Positions 30,967-38,085 of a stretch of DNA of 60,661 bases are shown here, piece by piece (position 1 is the stretch's first letter; the number at the start of each line of letters is the position of its first letter). Made by a program: the position numbers and the translations under genes. Below the pieces are notes generated by a model. The model was not told where the DNA came from, did no database searches, and saw nothing but the letters and a program-made list of their open reading frames with translations. Source of the DNA: a virus; the IMG/VR virus record IMGVR_UViG_3300021425_002553, positions 1-60,661 of that record. One strand, 5' to 3'.

Positions 30967-31778
30967 TCGATCTCAAAGAAGCAACATTCATTATCCCCAT
31001 CAGAATTGAATCGTCTGATAGGTTACGGAATGTGGTGACGACTGTCGCATTCCTTCTCGAAAATTTTGATACCAATATCATCATCAAGGAAGTTGATTCT
31101 GAGTCTGTCTTCCAGAAGGAAGCCGTTCCTATCTTGAAAGAGATACTTGACGTTCCTATTGACATTAAAGGTATCTTTGTTCAAAGTCACGAACCACTGT
31201 TTCATAGACAAAAAGTTCTGAACGAGATGATCATGGAAACAACCACCAAGATCGTAGTCAACTATGACTGTGATGTAATCCTTCCAGTTCAATCATATGT
31301 CAGAGCCTATGAAGGTATCATGAATGGTACTTTTGATGTGGTCTATCCATATGGTCAGGGCAGGTATCAATATCAGGTTAAACCATCTGATGATGTTGTG
31401 TCTGACTTTCTTGAATCAAATGACTATGCAATCCTCAAGTCTAATGCAAGAGTCCATGACTCTGACTTTGGGTGGGTTCAGTTCTTCGATAGAGATACCT
31501 ATATCAAAGGTGGTATGGAAAATGAGAACTTCAAAGCATATGCTCCAGAGGACAAAGAAAGGTATTATAGATATACTACACTTGGTTATAAAGTAGGAAG
31601 GATAACTGATTACATTTATCACCTTGAACATTCTCGTGGAGAGAACTCCTGGTTCACCAATCCCCACATGACATCTAATAATAATGAGTGGGAGAAAATT
31701 CAGAGAATGAATAAAGAACAACTTATCGAATATTATTCGGGACAAAGCTATTTGAGGAAATACAATGAGGGTTCTTAA
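30963..31778 (+). CDS. GT-A glycosyltransferase with galactosyltransferase-like C-terminus
   Basis: This 271-residue protein starts ATFIIPIRIESSDRLRNVVT and has the DxD in VVNYDCDVILPVQ, and a GGMENENFKAYAPEDKERYY segment near residue 180, resembling the GGxxExFxGWGxED motif of chondroitin-polymerase and GT7 domains. The C-terminal YHLEHSRGENS fits the metal-binding His of the same group. Confidence 0.78.
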   Translation: MIDLKEATFIIPIRIESSDRLRNVVTTVAFLLENFDTNIIIKEVDSESVFQKEAVPILKEILDVPIDIKGIFVQSHEPLFHRQKVLNEMIMETTTKIVVNYDCDVILPVQSYVRAYEGIMNGTFDVVYPYGQGRYQYQVKPSDDVVSDFLESNDYAILKSNARVHDSDFGWVQFFDRDTYIKGGMENENFKAYAPEDKERYYRYTTLGYKVGRITDYIYHLEHSRGENSWFTNPHMTSNNNEWEKIQRMNKEQLIEYYSGQSYLRKYNEGS

Positions 31779-32616
31779 CCTTGGTTCGAGTGGACAGATC
31801 GGTGCATATCTGACTGAGTATCTGACACGTAAAGGACACGAAGTCGTTGAATTTGATATTGCCAAACATCATGGTCATGACTTGACAAAAATTCCCAACC
31901 ATAATCTTGAACGTGAGGTAAAGAGAGCAGACTTTGTTTTCTTCCTCGCGTTTGATGTTGGTGGATCACGTTACCTGAAGAAGTATCAGCACACATTCAA
32001 GTTCCTTGATAACAATGCAAGGATGATGGTGAATGTCTTTGGTCTCCTGGAGAGATACAATAAGAGATTTGTGTTTGCTTCGTCACAGATGAGTAACATG
32101 TCTCACTCACCTTATGGTGCTGCAAAGAAGATGGGTGAACTTTACACCAAGTCTCTGAAAGGTTTGACTGTCAAGTTCTGGAATGTCTATGGTATCGAGA
32201 AAGACCATGACAAGTCACATGTGATTACGGATTTCATCCGTAAAGGATTTGAAGAAACTGAATTTGATATGATGACTGACGGTACAGAAGAACGTCAGTT
32301 CTTGTATGCTGAGGACTGTTGTGAAGCCCTTGAGACAATCATGGAGAACTACACAGACTTCAAACCTGAAGACCCACTTCACATCACATCATTCCACTCT
32401 AATACTATTAGAGAGATTGCCAATATCGTTCAGGGTTGTTTTGGATTGATTGGTAGACACGATGTAAAGATCAACTCTGGACTTGCTAAAGATAGTGTTC
32501 AGATGGATAAACGGAATACTGCAGACACTTACATTCTTGACTGGTGGGTTCCTAAGACTACAATTGATGTAGGCATCAGAAAAATATTTGATGAAATGAA
32601 AAATGATTGGATTTGA
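31765..32616 (+). CDS. NAD-dependent epimerase/dehydratase (SDR)
   Basis: This 283-residue SDR starts VLNLGSSGQIGAYLTEYLTR, has FAFDVGGSRYL-like substrate region (LAFDVGGSRYLKKY), SSQMSN and the YGAAKKMGE catalytic Tyr/Lys, then EERQFLYAEDCCEAL. It is a nucleotide-sugar epimerase or reductase with unclear substrate. It starts 14 bp inside the preceding gene and is overlapped by the next. Confidence 0.78.
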   Translation: MRVLNLGSSGQIGAYLTEYLTRKGHEVVEFDIAKHHGHDLTKIPNHNLEREVKRADFVFFLAFDVGGSRYLKKYQHTFKFLDNNARMMVNVFGLLERYNKRFVFASSQMSNMSHSPYGAAKKMGELYTKSLKGLTVKFWNVYGIEKDHDKSHVITDFIRKGFEETEFDMMTDGTEERQFLYAEDCCEALETIMENYTDFKPEDPLHITSFHSNTIREIANIVQGCFGLIGRHDVKINSGLAKDSVQMDKRNTADTYILDWWVPKTTIDVGIRKIFDEMKNDWI

Positions 32617-33397
32617 TTATCTTGGTAAGGCTGGACAATTAGGAAATCAAATGTTCCAGTATGCTGCGACCAAAGGTATCGCAGCACATCATGGATACGA
32701 GATGTGTATTCCTGACCACGATGAAGTATTTCATGATGGAATCGGTAACTTCCTCAGGATTGAACTGGATAAACCCTTTACAATCCCCTCAAGACGAGGT
32801 ATAGTAGGTAGGTCGGTCGTTCAGGAACAAGGGTTCCACTTCAACGAAGACCTGTTTGAAAACTGTCCAGACAATGTAAGTCTGTATGGTTTCTTTCAGA
32901 CGGAGAAATACTTCAAACACATTGAAGATGAAATCCGTCAGGACTTCAAGTTCAACTCTAAAATTCAAGGAGAGTGTGAACCTATCGTTGAAGAGGTGTT
33001 CGATCAAAGTCCCATTGCTTTACACATTCGTAGGGGAGACTTTTTGATCAACAGTGGTAATCACCACAACCTTTCTCTTGAATGGTACGAGAAAGCCTTG
33101 AGTAAGTTTGACCCAGACAGGGAAGTAATTTTATTCACTGATGACCCATTCTGGGCTTCTGCTCAAGAACTATTCAAACCAGATAGATTCCTTCTGTCTG
33201 ATGGTAACAGTTCCTATCATGATCTGTACCTCATGACACAGTGTAGTGATTTTATCATTGCCAACTCTACATTCTCATGGTGGGGTGCATGGTTGGCAAA
33301 CTATGGTAGAGTCATTGCTCCTTCCAAATGGTTTGGACCAAACAATGCTCACTTAGACACGAAAGATTTGTACCCTGACCATTGGGAAATACTGTAA
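32603..33397 (+). CDS. Alpha-1,2-fucosyltransferase-like protein (GT11)
   Basis: This 264-residue protein is the most canonical GT11 of the three: GQLGNQMFQYAATKGIAAHH, LYGFFQTEKYF, ALHIRRGDFLINSG (HxRRGD donor site), ILFTDDPFWA and IIANSTFSWWGAWLAN. It would transfer fucose or a similar sugar from a GDP donor. It ends overlapping the GT25 start (TAATG). Confidence 0.9.
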   Translation: MIGFDYLGKAGQLGNQMFQYAATKGIAAHHGYEMCIPDHDEVFHDGIGNFLRIELDKPFTIPSRRGIVGRSVVQEQGFHFNEDLFENCPDNVSLYGFFQTEKYFKHIEDEIRQDFKFNSKIQGECEPIVEEVFDQSPIALHIRRGDFLINSGNHHNLSLEWYEKALSKFDPDREVILFTDDPFWASAQELFKPDRFLLSDGNSSYHDLYLMTQCSDFIIANSTFSWWGAWLANYGRVIAPSKWFGPNNAHLDTKDLYPDHWEIL

Positions 33398-34197
33398 TGG
33401 ATAAAAACAAAGCCGTATATAAACTTCAAGGTCTTCCAAAGATCTATTGTATCAATCTCGATGGACAACCAGAGAGATGGGAGTACATGGAGAACCAGTT
33501 CAAGTATTGGGAGATCACAAACTATACCCGTGTGTCCGCTTACGATGGTCGAGACGACGATCTGGGACACATTCTGAAGGGTAGGTACCCTGACATGTGT
33601 TCACCTGGTGAGATCGGTTGTGTGACCTCTCACCTTAAGGCTATCAAAGAGTTCTATGATAGTGGTGAACCATACGCAATCATGATGGAAGATGATTGTG
33701 AACTTGATCTGGTCAGGTTTTGGAACTTTACATGGAAGGATTTCTTTGGTAGAATTCCATATGATTGGGACGTAACTCAGATCTCAATCATCTGTACTGG
33801 TGATATCAACATCAAGATTCATAAACGTTTCGTGAATGAATTCTCTACTGCATGTTATATTATTACCCGTCATCACGCAGAGAAACTTATCCGTCTTCAC
33901 TGTCGTGGTGATCTGTATAAACTTGATAATGACGTGAGACCAAGACCTGTTGCAGATGATCTTATCTACAACTCTGGTAATACTTACGCCATTCCCCTTT
34001 TGTTATACAAGACCGATCTAGGCTCCAGTATTCATCAAGACCATGTGGAGGTATTCCACAAGAGCAACTATCAGGCTCAGTTTAACTTCTGGTCACAGGC
34101 TGGAGCTCAGATGGATATCACTGAGTTAATGGACTTTAATCCATACCTGGGACGGGTATCCGATCCATCCCAGGGACAACCCGAACAAGAGGGTTGA
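33397..34197 (+). CDS. GT25-family (LPS-type) glycosyltransferase
   Basis: This 266-residue protein from ATG 33397 has KIYCINLDGQPERWEYMENQ, the SPGEIGCVTSHLKAIKEFYD region and the acidic AIMMEDDCELD, the standard GT25 layout found in LPS galactosyltransferases. The C-terminus is a Gln/Pro-rich tail. It is the last gene of the cluster, and its TGA stop sits inside the TTGACA of the next promoter. Confidence 0.87.
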   Translation: MDKNKAVYKLQGLPKIYCINLDGQPERWEYMENQFKYWEITNYTRVSAYDGRDDDLGHILKGRYPDMCSPGEIGCVTSHLKAIKEFYDSGEPYAIMMEDDCELDLVRFWNFTWKDFFGRIPYDWDVTQISIICTGDINIKIHKRFVNEFSTACYIITRHHAEKLIRLHCRGDLYKLDNDVRPRPVADDLIYNSGNTYAIPLLLYKTDLGSSIHQDHVEVFHKSNYQAQFNFWSQAGAQMDITELMDFNPYLGRVSDPSQGQPEQEG

Positions 34198-34222
34198 CAA
34201 AGTTCATAGGTATTATTACTAT
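34194..34222 (+). promoter_or_regulatory. Sigma70-like promoter with embedded stop codon
   Basis: TTGACA (34194-34199), 17 bp, TACTAT (34217-34222). The TGA of the TTGACA is the stop codon of the GT25 gene. A late promoter follows at 34220. Confidence 0.7.
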
Positions 34223-34227
34223 AAATA
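34220..34227 (+). promoter_or_regulatory. T4-type late promoter
   Basis: TATAAATA overlaps the -10 of the preceding sigma70-like promoter. The next gene starts at 34344, leaving a ~110-nt leader with no supported frame. Confidence 0.65.
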
Positions 34228-34343
34228 CTTCACCTTTTGTCTTTCAGTAATTAAAGTAACACTTGGTAACACAAAACAGGGAATTGTCGATTCCCTTTAC
34301 ATCCGTGGGTCAAACTCCACGAGAAAAAACGAGGTAAAAACTA

Positions 34344-34715
34344 ATGTTCAAATCTGTATTCGCAGCAACTGCTGCTCTGTCCATGTCCGCAGGAGCTGCT
34401 ATTGCAGGGCCTTACGTTAATGTCGAGACCAACGCTGGTTGGACTGGCACTGACTACAATGGTGCAACCACCGACTTCCACGCAGGCTGGGAAGGTCCTA
34501 TCGGTGAGTCCGCTTCCTACTACATCCAGGGTGGTGCTTCCTATATCGCTCCTGACAGTGGTGACAGCGATGTTGTTCCTTCAGGTAAGGCTGGTATCGG
34601 TCTGGCTGTGACCGAAGACCTGGGTGTCTACGGCGAGGTCTCCTTCATCGGCTCTGGCGATGACGATCTGGATCGTGGCTACGGTGCTAAGGTTGGCGTC
34701 AAGTACAGCTTCTGA
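34344..34715 (+). CDS. Outer-membrane beta-barrel-like exported protein
   Basis: This 123-residue protein has a clear signal peptide (FAATAALSMSAGAAIAG, cleavage near residue 22). The mature part alternates polar and hydrophobic residues with many Gly, Tyr and Asp, like an eight-strand beta barrel, and ends in KVGVKYSF, whose C-terminal Phe is the usual outer-membrane insertion signal. It has its own promoters and terminator. It appears richer in G and C than its neighbours. It could insert in the host outer membrane and block superinfection (inference). Confidence 0.7.
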   Translation: MFKSVFAATAALSMSAGAAIAGPYVNVETNAGWTGTDYNGATTDFHAGWEGPIGESASYYIQGGASYIAPDSGDSDVVPSGKAGIGLAVTEDLGVYGEVSFIGSGDDDLDRGYGAKVGVKYSF

Positions 34716-34755
34716 GCTGTAGGTCGTAAAAGTAAATATTAAACATCACGATGTT

Positions 34756-34783
34756 GGGTCCCTGACGAGGGACCCCTTTTTTT
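34756..34783 (+). terminator. Intrinsic terminator
   Basis: GGGTCCCT-GACG-AGGGACCC forms a perfect 8-bp stem followed by a run of seven T. The next ATG follows directly. Confidence 0.9.
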
Positions 34784-34981
34784 ATGAAAGAATATTTTAA
34801 AACAATCTTACTGAGTCCTGTGACTCACTTCAATGTGATGATCTTAGGATTCTTCCTCTTGGTGGGGTTACTCCATAATCATGCTCATCATTCCTTAGAG
34901 GTTGACCCCGATGGGTTCGTAAGAAGATGGTGCAAGGAGAACCCAGAGTTGTGTGTCAGTTATGGATCCGACACTTACTAG
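34784..34981 (+). CDS. Small membrane protein
   Basis: This 65-residue protein has one transmembrane helix (VMILGFFLLVGLLHNHAHH) followed by a His cluster and a polar tail with two Cys. The ATG abuts the terminator T-run and has no ribosome binding site, so the real start may be internal. Function unknown. Confidence 0.5.
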   Translation: MKEYFKTILLSPVTHFNVMILGFFLLVGLLHNHAHHSLEVDPDGFVRRWCKENPELCVSYGSDTY

Positions 34982-35010
34982 TTGACAAATGTGAAGAAAA
35001 CATATATAAT
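34982..35010 (+). promoter_or_regulatory. Perfect-consensus sigma70-like promoter for hli
   Basis: TTGACA (34982-34987), 17 bp, TATAAT (35005-35010). Both boxes match the bacterial consensus exactly. The preceding stop TAG touches the -35 box. Confidence 0.9.
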
Positions 35011-35038
35011 GTAACAATACTTCACACAGGAGAGATCC

Positions 35039-35257
35039 GTGACTGTTACTACAAATGAGTATGGCCAGCAAAATATGTTTGCTAAAGAGCCACAAATGTA
35101 TGTTGACAAAACCGAAGCAGAACGTTATGGTTACGAGACCTACGCAGAACGTGCCGAAAAAATGAACGGTCGTTTTGCAATGATGGGTTTCGTTGCAGCA
35201 GTTGTATCCTATGCAGCTTCTGGTAGTGTGTTCTTCTTCGGAGCCTTTGGATTCTGA
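35039..35257 (+). CDS. hli: High-light-inducible protein (one-helix LHC-like)
   Basis: This 72-residue protein starts with GTG 35039 after AGGAGAG. The C-terminal half carries the chlorophyll-binding signature ERAEKMNGRFAMMGFVAAVV (ExxNGRxAMxGF) and one thylakoid membrane helix. Hli proteins bind chlorophyll and protect photosystem II under stress. It is the first of two hli genes in the operon and is driven by a perfect promoter. Confidence 0.93.
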   Translation: MTVTTNEYGQQNMFAKEPQMYVDKTEAERYGYETYAERAEKMNGRFAMMGFVAAVVSYAASGSVFFFGAFGF

Positions 35258-35466
35258 TGGCTGAACTTATTACTTATTATGTGATTTCAGGTGCTCTTAT
35301 CATTGGAGCTCCTGCAATTTTCTTTCTCATCGCCTTTATGCCTGCACTGCAGAACACTAAAGGTCGTATGGTAGGATACAAAGACCACAAAACCTATGGT
35401 GACTCATCCATCTACGAGAATACTCCAGGTGATGAAACCAAGTTTTATCTCACACTAAACAGTTGA
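35257..35466 (+). CDS. Small membrane protein next to hli
   Basis: This 69-residue protein has one long N-terminal membrane helix (ISGALIIGAPAIFFLIAFMP) and a polar C-terminus (YKDHKTYGDSSIYENTPGDE). It overlaps the hli stop by 1 base and lies between hli and petF, which suggests a thylakoid or electron-transfer role, but I do not recognise it as a named photosystem subunit. Its TGA stop is embedded in a TTGACA box. Confidence 0.65.
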   Translation: MAELITYYVISGALIIGAPAIFFLIAFMPALQNTKGRMVGYKDHKTYGDSSIYENTPGDETKFYLTLNS

Positions 35467-35491
35467 CAATGACCGCATCTATCTTTACAAT
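35463..35491 (+). promoter_or_regulatory. Strong sigma70-like promoter for petF
   Basis: TTGACA (35463-35468), 17 bp, TACAAT (35486-35491). The TGA of the -35 box is the stop codon of the preceding gene. Confidence 0.8.
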
Positions 35492-35555
35492 ATCGAGTAT
35501 CGCCTTCTTTGTTTTGTTGGCGTACTCTGTAGAACAATTATCCGAAACTTATTAA
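35469..35555 (+). CDS. Possible 28-residue membrane peptide
   Basis: The frame MTASIFTISSIAFFVLLAYS and a short tail would be a single membrane helix. It overlaps the promoter spacer and -10, and has no ribosome binding site, so it could only be made from read-through transcripts. Existence uncertain. Confidence 0.25.
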   Translation: MTASIFTISSIAFFVLLAYSVEQLSETY

Positions 35556-35558
35556 TCA

Positions 35559-35849
35559 ATGGACTATAATATCACAATCCAAACTCCTGATGGTACAGAG
35601 ACCACCTTCGAGTGTGCTGATGACCAGTACATCCTTGAGGCGGCTGAGGAGGCAGGTGTAGACCTTCCTTACTCCTGTAAGGCTGGTGCATGTTCTGCAT
35701 GTGCTGGTAAGATCGTCAGTGGAACTGTGGACAATGAGGAACAATCCTTCCTGGATGATGATCAACTTGAAGAGGGATACATTCTGACCTGTGTTGCATA
35801 TCCAACCAGTGATTGTGTGATTCTTTCCGAACAGGAAGAAAACCTTTGA
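35559..35849 (+). CDS. petF: Plant-type [2Fe-2S] ferredoxin
   Basis: This 96-residue protein has Cys40, Cys45, Cys48 and Cys78 in [15 protein letters not shown] and ILTCVAYP, the ligands of the plant-type cluster, and the acidic surface of photosynthetic ferredoxins. It would accept electrons from photosystem I and pass them to reductases such as phage bilin reductases. It has its own promoter, within the hli operon. Confidence 0.95.
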   Translation: MDYNITIQTPDGTETTFECADDQYILEAAEEAGVDLPYSCKAGACSACAGKIVSGTVDNEEQSFLDDDQLEEGYILTCVAYPTSDCVILSEQEENL

Positions 35850-35866
35850 AGTAAGTAAAGATTATT

Positions 35867-36016
35867 ATGCCAGATCCAGATGCATTGTGGAAGGATATCC
35901 AGAGACTCGATGATTTATATGAAGAGTTACTCTGGGATCCTGACGATGAGTTACAATTCACCCATGATGGTGAAAAAATTATCATTACAAACAAAACACA
36001 AGAGGAAAAACAATGA
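35867..36016 (+). CDS. Small acidic protein
   Basis: This 49-residue protein (MPDPDALWKDIQRLDDLYEE and a polar tail) is strongly acidic and helical. It overlaps the next hli gene with an ATGA junction, which supports its being real. Function unknown. Confidence 0.6.
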   Translation: MPDPDALWKDIQRLDDLYEELLWDPDDELQFTHDGEKIIITNKTQEEKQ

Positions 36017-36120
36017 ACGAAAAAGCAGAAAGAATTAATGGTTGGGCAGCAATGATCGGAGTGATCGCTGCAATGGGTAGTTACGCAACTACAGGTCAAA
36101 TCATCCCAGGCATCTGGTGA
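36013..36120 (+). CDS. hli: High-light-inducible protein, very short form
   Basis: This is only 35 residues: EKAERINGWAAMIGVIAAMG, then SYATTGQIIPGIW. It has the ExxNGxxAMxG signature and the TGQxxPGxW end of short cyanophage Hli proteins. GAGGA lies 6 bp upstream. It overlaps the previous gene by 4 bp. Confidence 0.88.
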   Translation: MNEKAERINGWAAMIGVIAAMGSYATTGQIIPGIW

Positions 36121-36125
36121 ACGAT

Positions 36126-36257
36126 ATGTTACTCATAGCAACATCTCTCATAGGAGGGTTTATCTTTGCAGCCCTATTGAGTGAGGATGTTTCTGATGAT
36201 GATGACAACGGACCAGACTCAGGTTTAATGCAACCAGTTTATCAAGGGGTCCAATAG
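36126..36257 (+). CDS. Small membrane protein
   Basis: This 43-residue protein has an N-terminal membrane helix (MLLIATSLIGGFIFAALL) followed by an acidic tail (DVSDDDDNGPD). Its TAG stop lies in the loop of the terminator hairpin. It is probably part of the hli operon. Function unknown. Confidence 0.6.
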   Translation: MLLIATSLIGGFIFAALLSEDVSDDDDNGPDSGLMQPVYQGVQ

Positions 36258-36270
36258 GACCCTTTTTTTT
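36247..36270 (+). terminator. Intrinsic terminator overlapping the gene end
   Basis: GGGTCC-AATA-GGACCC is followed by eight T. The preceding stop codon spans the loop. A late promoter core begins at the next base. Confidence 0.88.
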
Positions 36271-36277
36271 CTAAATA
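36271..36277 (+). promoter_or_regulatory. T4-type late promoter (CTAAATA form)
   Basis: CTAAATA directly follows the terminator T-run and is 20 bp before ATG 36298. Confidence 0.65.
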
Positions 36278-36297
36278 AATTTACTTGCTTGTGACCA

Positions 36298-36747
36298 ATG
36301 CCCGAAGAAGTAAAGACCGAAGTTAAAAAGGAGGAAACAAAGAAGAAAGGTCCTCTTGAAAAACTGAAGGAAAAGGCAGAAGACTCTGAAGAACAACTTG
36401 CTATTGTTTCTACCTTCGTAAGACTTGGTATCCTTATCTGGTCTGGTGGTATTTTGACTTTGAACTATGTGACGATTCCTGGTTTCCCACAAGGTAAGAT
36501 CGATCCAACTTTTATCGCATCTGTCTTTACAGGCGTTTTGGCAACCTTCGGCGTTCAGACTGCTAAGAATAAGAACGGTGGTACTAACGGTAATGGTGCA
36601 TCGGGTGGTATCAGTAAATCCGACTTGGAGAAACTGATCGAAAAAGCAAGTCAAACTGCTCCTGCTCAAACGATTAGGATTGAACAAGCACCACTCCAAA
36701 TCGGAAACCAAGGACCTGCCAAGTCTGATGATTCTTACAAGATGTGA
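36298..36747 (+). CDS. Late membrane protein, candidate holin
   Basis: This 149-residue protein has a highly charged N-terminus (about 33 residues of Lys and Glu), two hydrophobic segments (IVSTFVRLGILIWSGGILTL and FIASVFTGVLATFGV), and a polar Gly/Asn/Gln-rich C-terminus. The size, two helices, charged ends and late promoter fit a class II holin, but other late membrane roles are possible. Confidence 0.5.
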   Translation: MPEEVKTEVKKEETKKKGPLEKLKEKAEDSEEQLAIVSTFVRLGILIWSGGILTLNYVTIPGFPQGKIDPTFIASVFTGVLATFGVQTAKNKNGGTNGNGASGGISKSDLEKLIEKASQTAPAQTIRIEQAPLQIGNQGPAKSDDSYKM

Positions 36748-36751
36748 TGTC

Positions 36752-37309
36752 ATGAATATTAAGTGGGCGACATTGACTGTAGGAGCAATATTTGGATTTG
36801 CTCATATTGGTATTCTTGGGCATCTTCTTAATAGACCTCAATATCCTATTGTCAATTTTCCAGATGGTGATTACTCTTCGTTTAATATAAAATCTGGTAG
36901 AAATGGTTACAGTTTTGAATATAAAGCAAACGATCCTAAAGTATTGGAGTCTAATAGATCTTTAGATCTTGATAAGACAAAGAAGGGATTGTTTGGTGGT
37001 ACAGATGAAAGGAGAGTTGAGTATCGTTCTGACCAATATACCATGGACGGAACTCGTAATATAGGAGGTAGTGTCTCAGACACCGAGGGAAAGTCCTTTG
37101 TACAAAGCGCAGAGTGTATCGCGGCGGACGCTGGAGCACGAAGTCAAGGTGCAATGGCAGGTAGTGCTATAGCTGCTGGTGTTGGTGTTCCTGCAGCAAT
37201 GAGTATCCCTTATATTGGATGGTTAGCAAGTGGTTGGGTACTTCTCCTTGGTCAGAATATTGGATCGGAAATGGGTTCTCAAGTTGGATCAGTATTTAAT
37301 GACTGTTAA
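36752..37309 (+). CDS. Membrane-anchored hypothetical protein
   Basis: This 185-residue protein from ATG 36752 has an N-terminal signal-like helix (WATLTVGAIFGFAHIGILGH), a polar middle, and a C-terminal hydrophobic Gly/Ala-rich segment (SAIAAGVGVPAAMSIPYIGW). It follows the candidate holin by 4 bp. Function unknown; a lysis or membrane role is conceivable. Confidence 0.6.
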   Translation: MNIKWATLTVGAIFGFAHIGILGHLLNRPQYPIVNFPDGDYSSFNIKSGRNGYSFEYKANDPKVLESNRSLDLDKTKKGLFGGTDERRVEYRSDQYTMDGTRNIGGSVSDTEGKSFVQSAECIAADAGARSQGAMAGSAIAAGVGVPAAMSIPYIGWLASGWVLLLGQNIGSEMGSQVGSVFNDC

Positions 37310-37315
37310 TAAATA
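37309..37315 (+). promoter_or_regulatory. Possible T4-type late promoter
   Basis: ATAAATA overlaps the preceding stop by one base. It precedes a 255-bp stretch holding only two very short possible genes and a hairpin near 37335-37356. Confidence 0.45.
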
Positions 37316-37375
37316 GTAACGTAGTAGAGATATAGTTTCCGATGTATCGGGAACCACATTTACAAAAGAAGTCAG

Positions 37376-37483
37376 ATGAGTGTGCTGTTCTGTGGAGGGA
37401 GTGGCACACTTTGTGGCGAAAAAAGCAATAAATGCCCCAGATGCAAGAGCGGAATGGGGTCAATGTGTGACGGAATTTGGTGA
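37376..37483 (+). CDS. Possible Cys-rich mini-protein
   Basis: The 35-codon frame contains CGGSGTLCGEKSNKCPRCKS, with six Cys in total, reminiscent of a zinc ribbon. There is no strong ribosome binding site. It overlaps the next short frame, so at most one may be real. Confidence 0.3.
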   Translation: MSVLFCGGSGTLCGEKSNKCPRCKSGMGSMCDGIW

Positions 37484-37541
37484 AATGGTAAGTCAGGAAG
37501 TCAAAACAAATCCTCGTTACACTTCAATCAGGAAGGTATAG
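37413..37541 (+). CDS. Possible small protein with GTG start
   Basis: The 42-codon frame (AKKAINAPDARAEWGQCVTE and a basic tail) is preceded by GGAGGG about 12 bp upstream. It overlaps the Cys-rich frame. Existence uncertain. Confidence 0.35.
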   Translation: MAKKAINAPDARAEWGQCVTEFGEMVSQEVKTNPRYTSIRKV

Positions 37542-37564
37542 ATAGTGTAGTTACATAAACTAGT

Positions 37565-37888
37565 ATGAAGTTCTTATTCGCACTTCTTGCTACATTATTC
37601 TTCAGTGCTCCTGCGTGGGCAGTAGATGTACAGATGGGATATGAAGGAAACCTTGTATTCGAACCTTCAGAAGTCACCATCTCCGCTGGAGAATCAGTCC
37701 ACTTTATCAACAACATGCTTCCTCCTCATAACGTGATCGTGGAGGATCATCCAGAGTTAGGTCATGAAGCCCTGGCAATGTTACCAGGTGAAGACTTTAC
37801 TGTTGAATTCTCAGAGTCAGGTGACTATACTTACTGGTGTGGACCCCACAAGGGTGCAGGCATGATCGCAACAGTTCACGTCGAATGA
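37565..37888 (+). CDS. petE: Plastocyanin
   Basis: This 107-residue protein has a signal peptide (FLFALLATLFFSAPAWA) for export to the thylakoid lumen, and the type-1 copper ligands His55 (LPPHNV), Cys92, His95 and Met100 (YWCGPHKGAGM). It carries electrons from cytochrome b6f to photosystem I. The mature form is slightly shorter than host plastocyanin. It overlaps the next gene by 4 bp. Confidence 0.95.
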   Translation: MKFLFALLATLFFSAPAWAVDVQMGYEGNLVFEPSEVTISAGESVHFINNMLPPHNVIVEDHPELGHEALAMLPGEDFTVEFSESGDYTYWCGPHKGAGMIATVHVE

Positions 37889-38058
37889 ACAAAGACCAAA
37901 AAAGAGAATTCTACAAGTCTTTGAGAGAACGCATCAAACAACTTAGAATGGAGCATCTCTTCGAAGAACCTTGTCCTCTTTATGAGCCAGAATGGGAAGA
38001 AGACTACTGTTGGGATTGTCGATTAACCTACGATCACGACGAAGATGACGAAACTTAA
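37885..38058 (+). CDS. Small acidic protein with Cys
   Basis: This 57-residue protein has a basic start (KDQKREFYKSLRERIKQLRM) and an acidic end with EEPCPLYEPEWEEDYCWDCR, three Cys that may bind metal, then DHDEDDET. It is coupled to petE by an ATGA overlap. Function unknown. Confidence 0.6.
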   Translation: MNKDQKREFYKSLRERIKQLRMEHLFEEPCPLYEPEWEEDYCWDCRLTYDHDEDDET

Positions 38059-38085
38059 GTTACAGGAAGCAATGGAGATGATCAA

